Below, piece by piece: positions 1 through 9,680 of a stretch of 64,000 nt of DNA. Each line of letters opens with the position of its first letter. Positions within the stretch are counted from its first letter, which is position 1. The stretch is taken from assembly GCA_008690995.1 (NCBI GenBank), contig VRMN01000003.1, forward strand, positions 1,798,001 through 1,862,000, read 5' to 3'. Made by a program: the position numbers and the translations under genes. The DNA is from Porphyridium purpureum. Lineage: Eukaryota > Rhodophyta > Bangiophyceae > Porphyridiales > Porphyridiaceae. The notes beneath the pieces were generated by a model. It was not told where the DNA came from. It saw only the letters and a list, made by a program, of their open reading frames with translations, and did not search any database.

Positions 1-1683
1 GCGCGCAGCAGGACGTCCAAGGTTAAGGGCGCCAAGAGCGCGTCGCAGCTGCCGCGCGATAACACTGGCTCGCCTCCGCATTCGTCGGCCCATGATACAC
101 CTTCCGGTTCGGTTGCCAACCCGCAAAAGTACGACGGCGGCACTCACAGCCCGTACTCGGGCAGTGTTGCATCGCATGTCTACTACGCGGATGGCGATTT
201 TACGACCGGACGCACGCAAACAGGTGAGTCATCGCTAGACTTGGACTTGACCTTTTTCGGGAACGTACATATTAGCGCGCAACACGATGGCTCGGCGGCC
301 GCGGCTGTAGCGGCGGGATACGATCCTTCATGGCTGGTTGAAGATGAGGCAGTACTTTTTGGGCAGCAGGAAGGCAGCTCTGCGAAACACATCGCGACAC
401 ACGTGCGACCAGATCATTCTGTTGTACTCTGGGACGAGCTGCCACACATTGGCTCTTTTCCTGTTAAGGCTGAGGGCACACCCGTGACCAGCCATGTGAT
501 GTCATCGGAAGATAACAGCTGCGACTTGAAGCAGTATCGACCGGCGTCCGGGAAGGCAGCGTTCCGTTCCACCGCAGCGTCCTCGCAGTCATTCCCGAAC
601 ACCCCATCGAGATACACCATTCCCAACAGCAGCGTCCAATTCAACAATACCTTCATGACGCCACACACGAGCAGCTTTGCCACCGACTCGTCTGTCATCA
701 GCAGTGGCGTGGCCCTGAGCAACAACGGCGAGATTGACACGCAGCGCACAAACAGCGGTCTCGCAGACACCGCAGCAGGCACAGGCAGTTTGGCGGACAA
801 CAAGCGCTTGTCCAAGCTGTTGCGTTTGGAGCGACGGCGCAAGCTGAACGAGACGCGAGAGCGCAATAGTGTCGGAAGCAAGGCACATTCGGAAAAATCG
901 CTTGACCTCTCTGTAGCCAAAAGCACCATGGCCGCACTGAGGGATTTTACCAGCACTCCGTCTTCCTCTGGACTCGGCAACTCACGCTCCAAGAACTTGA
1001 CCGAAGAGGATCGGCAACTCATGCTGTACAACCGGCGAATCCGAAATCGAGAGAGCGCTGTGCGTTCGCGAGACCGACAGCGGAAGCGTCTGCAACCGCT
1101 GAGCGATGACATGGACATCCACCTGCACCGCATGATGGCGCTGCTGGATGGGTACCAACGTCTGCTCGAGGAGCTTGCTCTTCTCGAATGGGAAAGAGCC
1201 ACGCTGATTGTTGAGTGCAACCCTGGTATGTCCGCCCAGCAAATTGTGAAGCATGCAAACTTGCCCAATCGACGATGCAGTTTTGGCTCGGGACTCATGT
1301 CGATCGGTGGGAGCTCATCGCGAAGTTCAGGGCGCATGGAGACGGAGGAGACAGCGAAAAACGCCTCTCGCATGGTGAGTCTACGTGGTCGTATGATGCG
1401 GCGTAGCCAGATCAGCCGGGGCTCGGAATCTCCCGGTCAGATGTCGTTGGGCCCAGACTTTCGTCCGCTAGGCTCAAGCTCACACCCATCGATGGGATCA
1501 AATTTTGCCATGAGCATCAAGGACGCGTCTGGACTGAATTGGAATTGGACACCACCCGCCTCGATGCATTCTCCGAACAGCCATGGCGGCGGAGCTGGGA
1601 ATCATCTTGCAGCCTCACTTGTGGGCACAGGCGGATCGAAGAAATTTGGCGCCGGGAAGCGCGTGGACATTCACATGGAATAA
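1..1683 (+). CDS. bZIP transcription factor, 5' end outside window
   Basis: The frame is open from base 1 to the TAA at 1681, so about 560 C-terminal residues are visible and the start lies left of the window. Around nt 1021-1092 there is a bZIP basic region containing NRESAVRSRDRQRKRL, which fits the N-x7-R signature that contacts DNA. Leucine- and methionine-rich sequence follows (DIHLHRMMALLDGY, LLEELALLEW) and can form the dimerising coiled coil. The rest is Ser/Thr/Gly/Asn-rich and probably disordered, as in transcription-factor activation regions. A nuclear sequence-specific DNA-binding role follows from the bZIP family; target genes cannot be told. A region after the zipper (RRCSFGSGLMSIGGSSSRSS) is low complexity and could be a phosphorylation-rich tail. 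Confidence 0.8.
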   Translation, partial: ARSRTSKVKGAKSASQLPRDNTGSPPHSSAHDTPSGSVANPQKYDGGTHSPYSGSVASHVYYADGDFTTGRTQTGESSLDLDLTFFGNVHISAQHDGSAAAAVAAGYDPSWLVEDEAVLFGQQEGSSAKHIATHVRPDHSVVLWDELPHIGSFPVKAEGTPVTSHVMSSEDNSCDLKQYRPASGKAAFRSTAASSQSFPNTPSRYTIPNSSVQFNNTFMTPHTSSFATDSSVISSGVALSNNGEIDTQRTNSGLADTAAGTGSLADNKRLSKLLRLERRRKLNETRERNSVGSKAHSEKSLDLSVAKSTMAALRDFTSTPSSSGLGNSRSKNLTEEDRQLMLYNRRIRNRESAVRSRDRQRKRLQPLSDDMDIHLHRMMALLDGYQRLLEELALLEWERATLIVECNPGMSAQQIVKHANLPNRRCSFGSGLMSIGGSSSRSSGRMETEETAKNASRMVSLRGRMMRRSQISRGSESPGQMSLGPDFRPLGSSSHPSMGSNFAMSIKDASGLNWNWTPPASMHSPNSHGGGAGNHLAASLVGTGGSKKFGAGKRVDIHME

Positions 1684-1793
1684 TTATAGAGTTTCCACAT
1701 TCTAACTAATAGTTGTACTAGCACACTCGGCACTTCGATCGGGGATGGTTTTTCAAAATTGGATTTTTCTTGCATGAAACACAAAGGAATCAG

Positions 1794-4700
1794 ATGTTGC
1801 CAAACTTGGCTGCCCTTGCGGCGCTACTTGCACTCCTTGCGCTCTGCGCCCGCGGGAAACTCGTGTGGGCTTCCTCCGAGCGCGTCTCATGGAAGCGCGA
1901 GTCCGTGGGAAAGCCAATCGACGCGTTGGTGCCATTCTCTTCCTCGTCCTCTTTGAGTGCTGGGGTGATTGTCCTATCCGACTTGGGAATTGCGGCCGGA
2001 ATCGACGGCAAGCGCGGTGATCTGCTGTGGCGCTCGGTACCGCCCATGCCAGACTTGGTAGGACGCCGCATCGCATTCAGCACCCCAGGCGCGCTCGGTT
2101 ATGTAGCGCTCCACGTGCCGAGCTCGAGCATGATGCTCCGCGTCGTCGACACGACCTCTGCAATGCTTTTATGGGAAATTGTGGTGTGCGACCATGATGC
2201 ACATGCAGGATTGATGCATGCGCGCGTGCTGGATCGGGGACCGCACAACGCCGAAGCACGCTCAGAGTCCGCATACGTGATGCTGCTGTCATGTGATGGC
2301 ACCCTCACGCTTCGCGAAGTACTGACGGGCCACGTTGCAGCGGAGCTCCCTGAAGACCGTCGCTCGAGCGCAATCCGCGCGCGGCAGAGCCCTGTTATCA
2401 TGCGGAGCACGATTCCTAGTGCAGATTATGCACGACAAGCAGTAGATGCGAGAAATCATGTCTTTGTTGTTCAGAGTGTGCTATCCGATGGCACAGCCCT
2501 GATGGACGAACTCAGCTTGCCCGACTGGAACCATGTCAACTTTGGAACTGAATATCTTGAGATCGATGCCGGTGATCATTGGACGGGCAGCGAAATGGCC
2601 TGCCGCGCTGCCTCTGAGCCGACGGTATGGCTTGCGCCAGCACTGACCCCTTCGTTGTGCTTTTGCTGGGACACAACCGGATCATTGGTCATTGTGTCTT
2701 CCGCTGGAGAGGTCTATCGTTCCGACATGATTTTACACGGTGCTTGGACCACTTTGCGTAACGAGTCATCTCTGGCCTTCATCCGAGGTTCAGATCGTGC
2801 GGTGAGATACATTGTACACGCATCGTCGCAGCGCCCGGGAGTCAGAGAGTGGCAGCCCGGGCTGGATGAGAAAGCAGTGGTCTGCCACAGTGAAGGCGAC
2901 CAGCCAGTAGCGATTACCATTTCGCCGGATTCACCCGGGGTATTGCGACTGCACGTGACCACTGAACCGGGATTCTTCGCTGTTTACAACGCAGAGCAAG
3001 AAATTCTCGCAACAGACAAAATTGAAACATGTTTTGTTGCACTTGATGAAGCCAGGAACTACTCTCACGTGCTACTTGGAACTGCGCTTGGGTACTCCAT
3101 GTTCTTTGAAGTCGTGCAATCTGGGACGGGGCTCGCGAATATGCGCATGGTATGGAGACGAATCGAGGCGCTGGCGTACACAACGGATGTGCGTTTGTTT
3201 CGCTCTGTGGTCCTCGAAAGAGGCTCTATGATTGCCGGTGTAGCTTACAATGCCCTCGGCGGTCGCTTTGAGTCAAATGAGGAGGAGATGGTTCTAGTTG
3301 TGCTTACAGGGCTCGGCACAGTGCTTGGTTTGTCTTCGAGGCGGCAAGGTGCTGTAGTATGGGATGTTTCGCTGCCGTTAGCAGAGCGCGAGCGCTTGCA
3401 TGGTTCACAACTATTTGCGCTGAATGCTTCACATGCTGTCATCTTGTCGTCATCGAACGCCGCTTCGGATTTGACGTCACAAGAGGAAGATGAATTCGCT
3501 GATTTTGATATTGAAGATGAAGATGACGTGTCTGCATTTCAAGCTCCGTTGCATGGCTCTTGGAGAGGTTTGGGGACTTTGAATCATGTGGCGCTTCTAA
3601 ATGCTTTAACCGGTGAAATTGAGACGGGCGGTGAGCTCCAGCAGATACATTTAGGAGAGTCAGGTCTTGTTGCAGCATCATTCCTTGCCAGTGGCACGCT
3701 TGTGACGCTCAGCGCGACTCATGAACTTGGCATTCTACCGACAAAGGCTTGGTTTACTGCTCCAGAGTTGCCGCGCGCTAGCGAGCAAATTCAGTTCCTA
3801 CATACTGCGGAACATGAACGGATGCTGTGCGGGGTAAGTGTCGGATTTCATGACGAGCGACGGCCAACGGCACAAGCATCGCCGCCGCTAAGAAAGATGA
3901 TGCGCGAGTGGCTTATGCGCTTGCCAGAGGGTGAAAGGGTGATCAAAATTGCGTCTGTGGCATCGTCGGCAACTTGGTCGCGAGGTCCGATCTTGTCATC
4001 TGCCGCGAAAGTTGGGAACGGCTCACGCGTGCTTTTCAAGTACCAAAATCCCATGGTCACACTCGTACTCGCCGAACGCCCAGGTGGAGAACACGGCCAG
4101 GCATCCGGTATTTCCGCGTACGTGGTGGACGCAGAAATCGGGTCTGTGCTGGATTTTGTGTTTCATGAAGGTGCCACAGGTCCGGTGGACGCTATTCGGA
4201 GGGAGAATTGGATGGTGTATTCTTTTTGGAATGCTCAGAAGCAAGTACAGGAGCTCGTGGTCTGCGATATCTACGAAGATCGGCAAGGTTCGCCATGGCT
4301 TCAGTCACGACTCGTCGAGATTACTCGTCGTCTTGTGTCTGGACGCGGCATTGATCACATCGTACGCGTGTCCCATACAGGAGAGTTCGGGAAACCGCGA
4401 GTGCTGCGCCAAAGCTTTGTGGTGGCGGAGCGTATCACGGCACTTGGCGTCACGCAGACTGAAAAGTCAGTGACATCGCGATCTGTTCTCATCGCACTCG
4501 CATCGGGTCGCGTCCTACAAGCCCCAAAGAGTATTCTAGATCCGAGGCGCGGCTCTTCGCAGCCCGAATTTTCAGCCAAAGCCGAATTCCTGGTACCGTA
4601 CCATCCACTCATCGGCTCGCATGCAGGGTTTTTCCCGGGAGGCTTGGCGACGGGCAAGGACCAAGTGACATGGCTCGGGCTGCATGGCGCGGGTATTCGT

Positions 4701-4916
4701 ACAACGTATGTGCATCAAGAGGAGAGCAGCTCGCACGTTGTCTTTAGCGGACTGGATTTAATGTACACTGTTTTGTCGCCGGCTGGTCGGTACGATCGGT
4801 TGTCACACGATTTCGGATTCGCGATGCTTATCTGCACGGTCCTCGGGCTCGCAGTTGTGACAGTGATCATTGGAAGGTACGCCACCAAGCGGCGGATGCA
4901 ATGGCGGTTTTTGTAA
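1794..4916 (+). CDS. EMC1: ER membrane protein complex subunit 1 (EMC1)
   Basis: The 1040-residue product has EMC1 architecture. An N-terminal signal peptide (MLPNLAALAALLALLALCA) is followed by a long beta-propeller/PQQ-like lumenal region (GVIVLSDLGIAAGIDGKRGDLLW near the start). A conserved C-terminal block precedes one membrane helix (about residues 1010-1032, FAMLICTVLGLAVVTVIIG) and a short basic tail ending WRFL, as in known EMC1. EMC inserts tail-anchored and multipass proteins into the ER membrane; EMC1 is its large lumenal scaffold. The ATG at 1794 was chosen because it places the signal peptide exactly at the N terminus; the frame is open about eight codons further up but has no ATG there. 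An acidic loop (EEDEFADFDIEDEDD, about nt 3484-3530) interrupts the propeller. Confidence 0.9.
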   Translation: MLPNLAALAALLALLALCARGKLVWASSERVSWKRESVGKPIDALVPFSSSSSLSAGVIVLSDLGIAAGIDGKRGDLLWRSVPPMPDLVGRRIAFSTPGALGYVALHVPSSSMMLRVVDTTSAMLLWEIVVCDHDAHAGLMHARVLDRGPHNAEARSESAYVMLLSCDGTLTLREVLTGHVAAELPEDRRSSAIRARQSPVIMRSTIPSADYARQAVDARNHVFVVQSVLSDGTALMDELSLPDWNHVNFGTEYLEIDAGDHWTGSEMACRAASEPTVWLAPALTPSLCFCWDTTGSLVIVSSAGEVYRSDMILHGAWTTLRNESSLAFIRGSDRAVRYIVHASSQRPGVREWQPGLDEKAVVCHSEGDQPVAITISPDSPGVLRLHVTTEPGFFAVYNAEQEILATDKIETCFVALDEARNYSHVLLGTALGYSMFFEVVQSGTGLANMRMVWRRIEALAYTTDVRLFRSVVLERGSMIAGVAYNALGGRFESNEEEMVLVVLTGLGTVLGLSSRRQGAVVWDVSLPLAERERLHGSQLFALNASHAVILSSSNAASDLTSQEEDEFADFDIEDEDDVSAFQAPLHGSWRGLGTLNHVALLNALTGEIETGGELQQIHLGESGLVAASFLASGTLVTLSATHELGILPTKAWFTAPELPRASEQIQFLHTAEHERMLCGVSVGFHDERRPTAQASPPLRKMMREWLMRLPEGERVIKIASVASSATWSRGPILSSAAKVGNGSRVLFKYQNPMVTLVLAERPGGEHGQASGISAYVVDAEIGSVLDFVFHEGATGPVDAIRRENWMVYSFWNAQKQVQELVVCDIYEDRQGSPWLQSRLVEITRRLVSGRGIDHIVRVSHTGEFGKPRVLRQSFVVAERITALGVTQTEKSVTSRSVLIALASGRVLQAPKSILDPRRGSSQPEFSAKAEFLVPYHPLIGSHAGFFPGGLATGKDQVTWLGLHGAGIRTTYVHQEESSSHVVFSGLDLMYTVLSPAGRYDRLSHDFGFAMLICTVLGLAVVTVIIGRYATKRRMQWRFL

Positions 4917-5394
4917 TGAAAGTGCCCGCTCAAAAGGACTCGCGTCACGGATTTCCTCGGCCGAACTGCACACCGAAATATCATCCAATGAATATTTTAA
5001 AATATGAATCTGTCGCTCAGTATCAATGGCTATGGATGAGACGGATGCCTTTTCCAGAAACGTAAAACGAATTCACAAGAAGCTCACTGAACTGAGATGG
5101 ACCCAGGACTGAACAGTACAAAAGCTCCCGAAGGAAGCGAAATTCCAACGCGATATCACATTGCTATCAGTACGCCGGCAGCCGCACCGCACCAGCAAGC
5201 ATGCGCCCGAAAAGCTCCGTCCAGCTCAGGCAGCACGCAGGTATCAATTGAGCTCACGCTCCTCAAACTTCCCTGGTCAGATTACTATCAATGCCCTTTT
5301 TTTCAGTAGGGATTGCTGGTCTCTTCCGAGTATTTGAGAAAAAAAGAACCAATCACAGCAAAGGCAACCGTTTGAGCCTCACTGATTTGTTTCC
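4917..5394. other. Convergent intergenic region, EMC1 / MOB1
   Basis: This is 478 bases between the 3' ends of two convergent genes. It is AT-richer than the flanks and has only short unsupported open frames. No RNA gene, repeat or promoter signal was recognised; it should hold the two polyadenylation regions. Confidence 0.5.
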
Positions 5395-6039
5395 TCATAA
5401 CTTTGCGATGACGTCTTTCAAAGGGTCCAACTCCTTGACTGGCAGCAGATTGAACTCCTGTCCGAAGTACACAAAATGCTTGAAGCACGTCGAGAGATGC
5501 GCTTCTGCGCCGCACGCGATAATCTCATCCAAATGCGAATGGTAAATATGAGCGTAGACGCGGAAGAGCCGCTTCATGATTGCCTTCACAGTACTCCGAA
5601 ATGATTCTGGAAACGGCTTGCCCGGCGCAGTCGGAAAGATTTCTTCATCCGCAAGTTGGCGGTCGACCCAATCCATGAGCGCGTCGACGTACTTGGGAGC
5701 GGATAGGCGAGTTGGGGACTTGTACTTCTCCGACTCTGCGTCTTGCCAGAGGTACTCGTACTTTGGCCCGGCGTTCATCACCGGGCACGACTTATCCGTG
5801 CACTCCTCGCACATCGAGCCATAAATCAAGTTGATCTGGTTGAACAAGTCCACGATATTCACGCTCAGCCAGTCATTCACATCATATCCATCTGGCGCCT
5901 TACACGCTTCCCTGAGGTTCCCTGCATGCAAGCTCTGCTTCAGAATCTCTTGGCTGAGTCGCTGCAAATCATACCGCGCCGTGCCGCCGCCGGGCTTGCG
6001 CGACTTGAACGTCTTGCTCCTTTCAAACAGAGACAGCAT
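5395..6039 (-). CDS. MOB1: MOB kinase activator (MOB1 family)
   Basis: The 214-residue protein aligns end to end with MOB1 (human 216 residues): MLSLFERSKTFKSRK at the start, then NQINLIYG, CPVMNAGPKYEYLW, SAPKYVDALMDWV, RLFRVYAHIYHSHLD, and a terminal LDPLKDVIAKL. The zinc ligands are present: the two Cys of CEECTDKSCPV and the two His of HIYHSH. MOB1 binds and activates NDR/LATS kinases in mitotic exit, cytokinesis and Hippo-type signalling. The ATG at 6039 matches the family N terminus; the frame is open upstream, but those residues are basic and unlike MOB proteins. Pyrimidine-rich sequence on the + strand just upstream is the purine-rich leader of this minus-strand gene. Confidence 0.95.
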   Translation of the reverse strand: MLSLFERSKTFKSRKPGGGTARYDLQRLSQEILKQSLHAGNLREACKAPDGYDVNDWLSVNIVDLFNQINLIYGSMCEECTDKSCPVMNAGPKYEYLWQDAESEKYKSPTRLSAPKYVDALMDWVDRQLADEEIFPTAPGKPFPESFRSTVKAIMKRLFRVYAHIYHSHLDEIIACGAEAHLSTCFKHFVYFGQEFNLLPVKELDPLKDVIAKL

Positions 6040-6557
6040 TTTTTCCTTGACAATCCGAACTTTCCCTGGGCTCCTCTTCCCTTTCCCACTGCGTTGACCT
6101 GTTCGTCTTCCCACCTCACCGCTTGCTTCTTCCTATCCGGTCTCGCTGCCACTCCGCCTAAACGGATTGTCCCATCAATCTCGAACCCAGCTCGCAACGG
6201 TTTCTTTTTCGGTTAGAGGTGAAACCGTTATGGCTTGGACCGAATGAGACTGGCTAGCAGGATGCAAGTGCCAATGTCGAAATCCTACCCAGGGGAGCGA
6301 AGACAGAACGCAAAGGCTCCTTTCGTGACCTTTTTCTAAGATTGGGAACGACAGTCGGACGCTCTGTGCAGCGAGAGAATGCAAAGAGTATGGCAGTATG
6401 CAGGTGGATCCGCAGGAGCTTCGGCTCGAAGAACCACTGGTCATCTTTAGCGCAAGAGCAGCGCCCCAGTAGAAAATGACAAGCGGAACGCGCATCCATC
6501 AAACAGGACTCAATACAACGAAAAGTCGCTGTACCGAGTATACATTAAATACCGCAT
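6040..6557. other. MOB1 upstream region
   Basis: The region carries the MOB1 5' leader (strongly C/T-rich on the + strand at 6040-6140) and its presumed promoter. A CTGTACC word at 6529-6535 reads GGTACAG in MOB1 orientation and matches a word seen upstream of other genes here. No gene was recognised. Confidence 0.4.
6529..6535 (-). promoter_or_regulatory. GTACAG-type promoter word upstream of MOB1
   Basis: CTGTACC on the + strand is GGTACAG in MOB1 sense, about 490 bases upstream of the ATG. It matches the recurrent promoter word described in the findings. Role inferred only. Confidence 0.3.
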
Positions 6558-9140
6558 TTATTCCGAGCCACTCTTGCTCGACGTCACCGAGTCGCTGCTG
6601 CTCGGATGTAGAGTATCAGTAGGATCGCATGATGGAGGTAGCAGCCTATGTCTATGGCACAGGTACGGACAACATAGACCATGCGCATCGTCCCCAATGA
6701 AAACTTCAGTACTGGCATCGCGGTATGCGTGGCGATGTCGTGCAGGAGAGGACAAGGGACCCTCAGAAAGTGTTTTATTTGTCGCGAACATTTGGTCCGC
6801 TTCAGGATAATTGTTGCTCTCCAACTCACTCGCTGATTCTTCGGATTCTTTCCCGTCGCTCCAGATTTCAGAATCACTGCCGCTGCTCTCGCTGCTGCTT
6901 TCCCCGGACGCCGAACACACCGCTCCGGCATCGCGTGGAGAGCAGCAAAATTGAAGCGCCGGAGGGGCAGGCGACGGCGATGGCGACGGCGTCGGCGTCG
7001 GCTTCTCGGCGCATTCAAAATACAATTCGTTTGGGACCGGATGGCATACTGGGTCGACGGCTCCTGAAGGATTCTGCCAGTATTCGCCCACGCAAACGCT
7101 CGCATTTGCCGTTGATGTCCGGCCAAATGTGTCCGACACAGCAAGTGTCGCCGTGTATGTTGTCAATCCTAGCTCCAATGTGCATGCGATGCCATTGTAT
7201 GTCATGCACTTGGGTGCCTTGTCGGCATAGCTGAAAGTGACGATTCCCACCTCCGGCCACTTTCTGTGGTTGTGGAGTCGGGAAGGTCTTCGAATCAGTC
7301 GGGTTCACGGGCGCCATCGTCATGGGCGCTTTCACCCCAGTCGCACGCAATATGGACTTGAACAATGTCGCGTGCAGATGCGGACCGCGAAAACATCACC
7401 CGTGCGATCCGGTGGAGTCCTGCTGCTTGTAGGACGGGGAGGCGTAGATTGTAGCTCTTGGCTCTTGAGGATTCATGTTCTCGATCCCGTATTTGCATCG
7501 GTCAAACTCAGAGTCTGGCCTGAATGGAGACTCCTTCGTGAGCATCAAGTCTCCGAAATGGCTTATCGACGTATTGACGAGACACATGCTCTGCTCTGCT
7601 CTGCTCTGCTCCGCCGCATTCATCTTTGAAAGTTGCCATCATGGACACAGGGCAGGCCCCATTCTTGAGGCAAAGTGCGATGGTTCCATCCATCCGACCT
7701 GGTTCCCTTCAGCTTGTAGGCGGGAGAATCCCATCAGCAACGCTTTGCACCCGGGGTCAAGCTGCATCGAGTGATCGAGTCAGCAGCCATGTCCAGCGCC
7801 GAGGAGAAGGATGACTTGCCTTCGCCACAATCACAGACCCCCACGTTAAACTGGTACACCGTACTACGTTTGATTGGTTGAGCGGATAGGGCTTGCAAGA
7901 ATCGAGACCAGCCAAAGCTTTCGACCATGGTGTTTGGAAGCGTCTCCTGACTGCGACAAAATTCCGAGTTCGACTGCAGGTTCGCATTTCCTATCGACGC
8001 TTGACCCTTTCCGTCCGGCAGCTGCGCTTAATTCCCTTTGATTGACATGGACGGGGGATCCCACAACGTCTCGTACGGAAAATACGGCTTTCCAGCTGGC
8101 ATGCCAAGCTCCACGACGCTTATTGCAGCGACGTCACTGAACAAGGCTTTTGAAGTCCTTGGCCATCAAAAACGTAGTGCGCGCCAGACGCAAACCCAAC
8201 CCAAAGTTCAAATTGTCCACTAACATCCTGTCTGCCTCTGGGTTGGTATAGTCGCAGGCGCCGTCCAAATTCGCGCACAAGTAAAACTGCAACACAGCGC
8301 ATGAGCTTGTGTAAAGGCTCTCTGGCGTACGCTCAAGAACGGTGGGACATCGCTGTGCACCGTAAATATGCTACCGTCTGATCCGCCGCTCGCGCCGCTG
8401 TAGATGCTGCTGCAGAGTTGCTTGCTGTGCACGCCCTCGGCCGCGCCTTCCATACTGAAGATAATCGGCTTATCCGACATGCCAGCATACTCACGGTTTT
8501 CTACAGACACCAGCCCAAAGCTAGTTTGGTCGGCCCAGTCGTCGCCAGAGAATCGAATGCTGCACAGTCTATCTTCTAAAATTAGCCACTTGTCCTCATC
8601 CACGAGCGCCTCGACTACCTCCGATTGGAAGTCTGGGTAGAATGGCTTTGGAACATCGTACTCATTGTCCCTTACCCATGAGCCAGGACAGACCTTGTCC
8701 GCGGTCGTTTTCGTGAAAGACGATCACATGCAGTTGCCATTCGAATACGCTGCACGGTCGCTCGGACATTTGATCTGAAACACATTATCGGCCGGCGAAT
8801 CGCCCTTTTCAAGCTTCATGTCTCGCAGCGCCTGGTATGCAGCGTGGCCTTACTGCTCTCGACCAGTCTTCCAGAAAGTAGGATTCTTGTAGGCCCTGAT
8901 GGGCACATCCGTACAACAATGATTTTCTGACACTACATAACGATCCTGTTCCTCTAATTCAGGCTGTGTTTTGCACACTGGAAATGCTGCAACAGTCCCA
9001 GCAACCAAAAATACGCCCACTAGGTCCAGCTTGATTACTGCAAAGTGCGAATGCCCGCGTTGCTCAACAAGATCCTGTGCATAGAATCCGTCTTTTCGTC
9101 CTCCGAAAAAAACCCTCAACTCAACTTGGCCTGTTTCCAT
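6558..9140 (-). pseudogene. Decayed gene for a secreted Cys-rich protein with a PKD-like part
   Basis: Minus-strand frames between 9140 and 6558 read as consecutive pieces of one protein. First comes a hydrophobic N-terminal segment (LVGVFLVAGTVAAFPVCK, nt about 8970-9030). A Cys-containing ectodomain-like region follows (e.g. CPSDRAAYSNGNCM and LCSSIYSGASGGSDGS). Then there is a segment like a PKD/REJ beta-sandwich strand (TTYTATLAVSDTFGRTSTA, about nt 7130-7190), a TPTPSPSPSPAPP linker, and a Ser/Glu-rich tail. The frame is broken by in-frame stops near 8850, 8724 and 8028 and by shifts near 8330 and 8140, with more further on. A five-base tandem repeat inside it (7588-7611) cannot keep frame. 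No splice-site pattern explains the breaks. Function unknown; an extracellular or cell-wall glycoprotein is the best guess. A gene with many tiny introns is the alternative. Confidence 0.55.
7588..7611. repeat. Pentanucleotide (TCTGC)n tandem repeat
   Basis: About five copies of a 5-base unit lie within the decayed gene. A unit not divisible by three expands or contracts with a frame change, which suits loss of coding constraint. Confidence 0.8.
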
Positions 9141-9680
9141 CTTTCAGCCAGATCGGTACATGACAACTTCCATTGCTCGTGCGCAATGTGTACAGACCTG
9201 TGAGTTAGCGGTTCGCGGAGGGCCGTGCCTTGTTTCCTTCGTTTTCCAATCTCGTCACTGCATCCTGCCGACGCCATTCCGGCATTGTAAGTGAGCTAGC
9301 TCTATTTGGTCGGTCCCCATGTAATCCACGAATCTTGCCGCCGCATCTGCGCATGCGCCACCTGTCGCCGCAGCCCTTTCGCGGTTCCCGTCACACTGCA
9401 GCAACTTCTGAAGCGCTCGAGCTCCCGGTTGAACCACTGTAAGCAGGTCATTTCAGCTCAAGCTTAATTAATTAATGTTCCGGAGTGTTAAACATGGAAC
9501 GTGAAGAATTGAGGGTACTGTACTTAAGTACAGTTGTGCAGGGGAAGTGCGCGAGTTTGAGAGAGAGCGCGTGGGTCGATGGCTCGGGGTTGTGGAGGCC
9601 AGCGGGACGGTGGAAAGGGCTCTGACAGAGTGGTGGGTTGGTGCGGCGGTGGGCGTGCGGAAGGAGATCTGTGGTAGTGT
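9141..9680. other. Upstream region of the Mbb1-like gene
   Basis: Here lies a switch from mixed sequence to a G/A/T-rich, C-poor leader (about 9535-9680), with an 18-base perfect palindrome at its start. No coding sequence was recognised. Confidence 0.4.
9517..9534. promoter_or_regulatory. Perfect 18-bp palindrome with GTACAGT arms
   Basis: ACTGTACTTAAGTACAGT is its own reverse complement. It begins 164 bases upstream of the Mbb1-like ATG, at the point where the purine-rich leader starts. It contains the word found upstream of several other genes, here as an inverted pair. It could bind a dimeric factor or lie in the core promoter; the function is inferred. Confidence 0.45.

Noticed and set aside
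6172-6192. T-loop-like GGGTTCGAG on the minus strand, possible tRNA
   Set aside because: The flanking bases do not form the T stem, and no acceptor or anticodon arm could be built.
8722-8852. In-frame UGA and UAA read as recoding (selenocysteine or altered code)
   Set aside because: All other genes use UAA/UGA/UAG normally, and this region also carries frameshifts, so decay is simpler.
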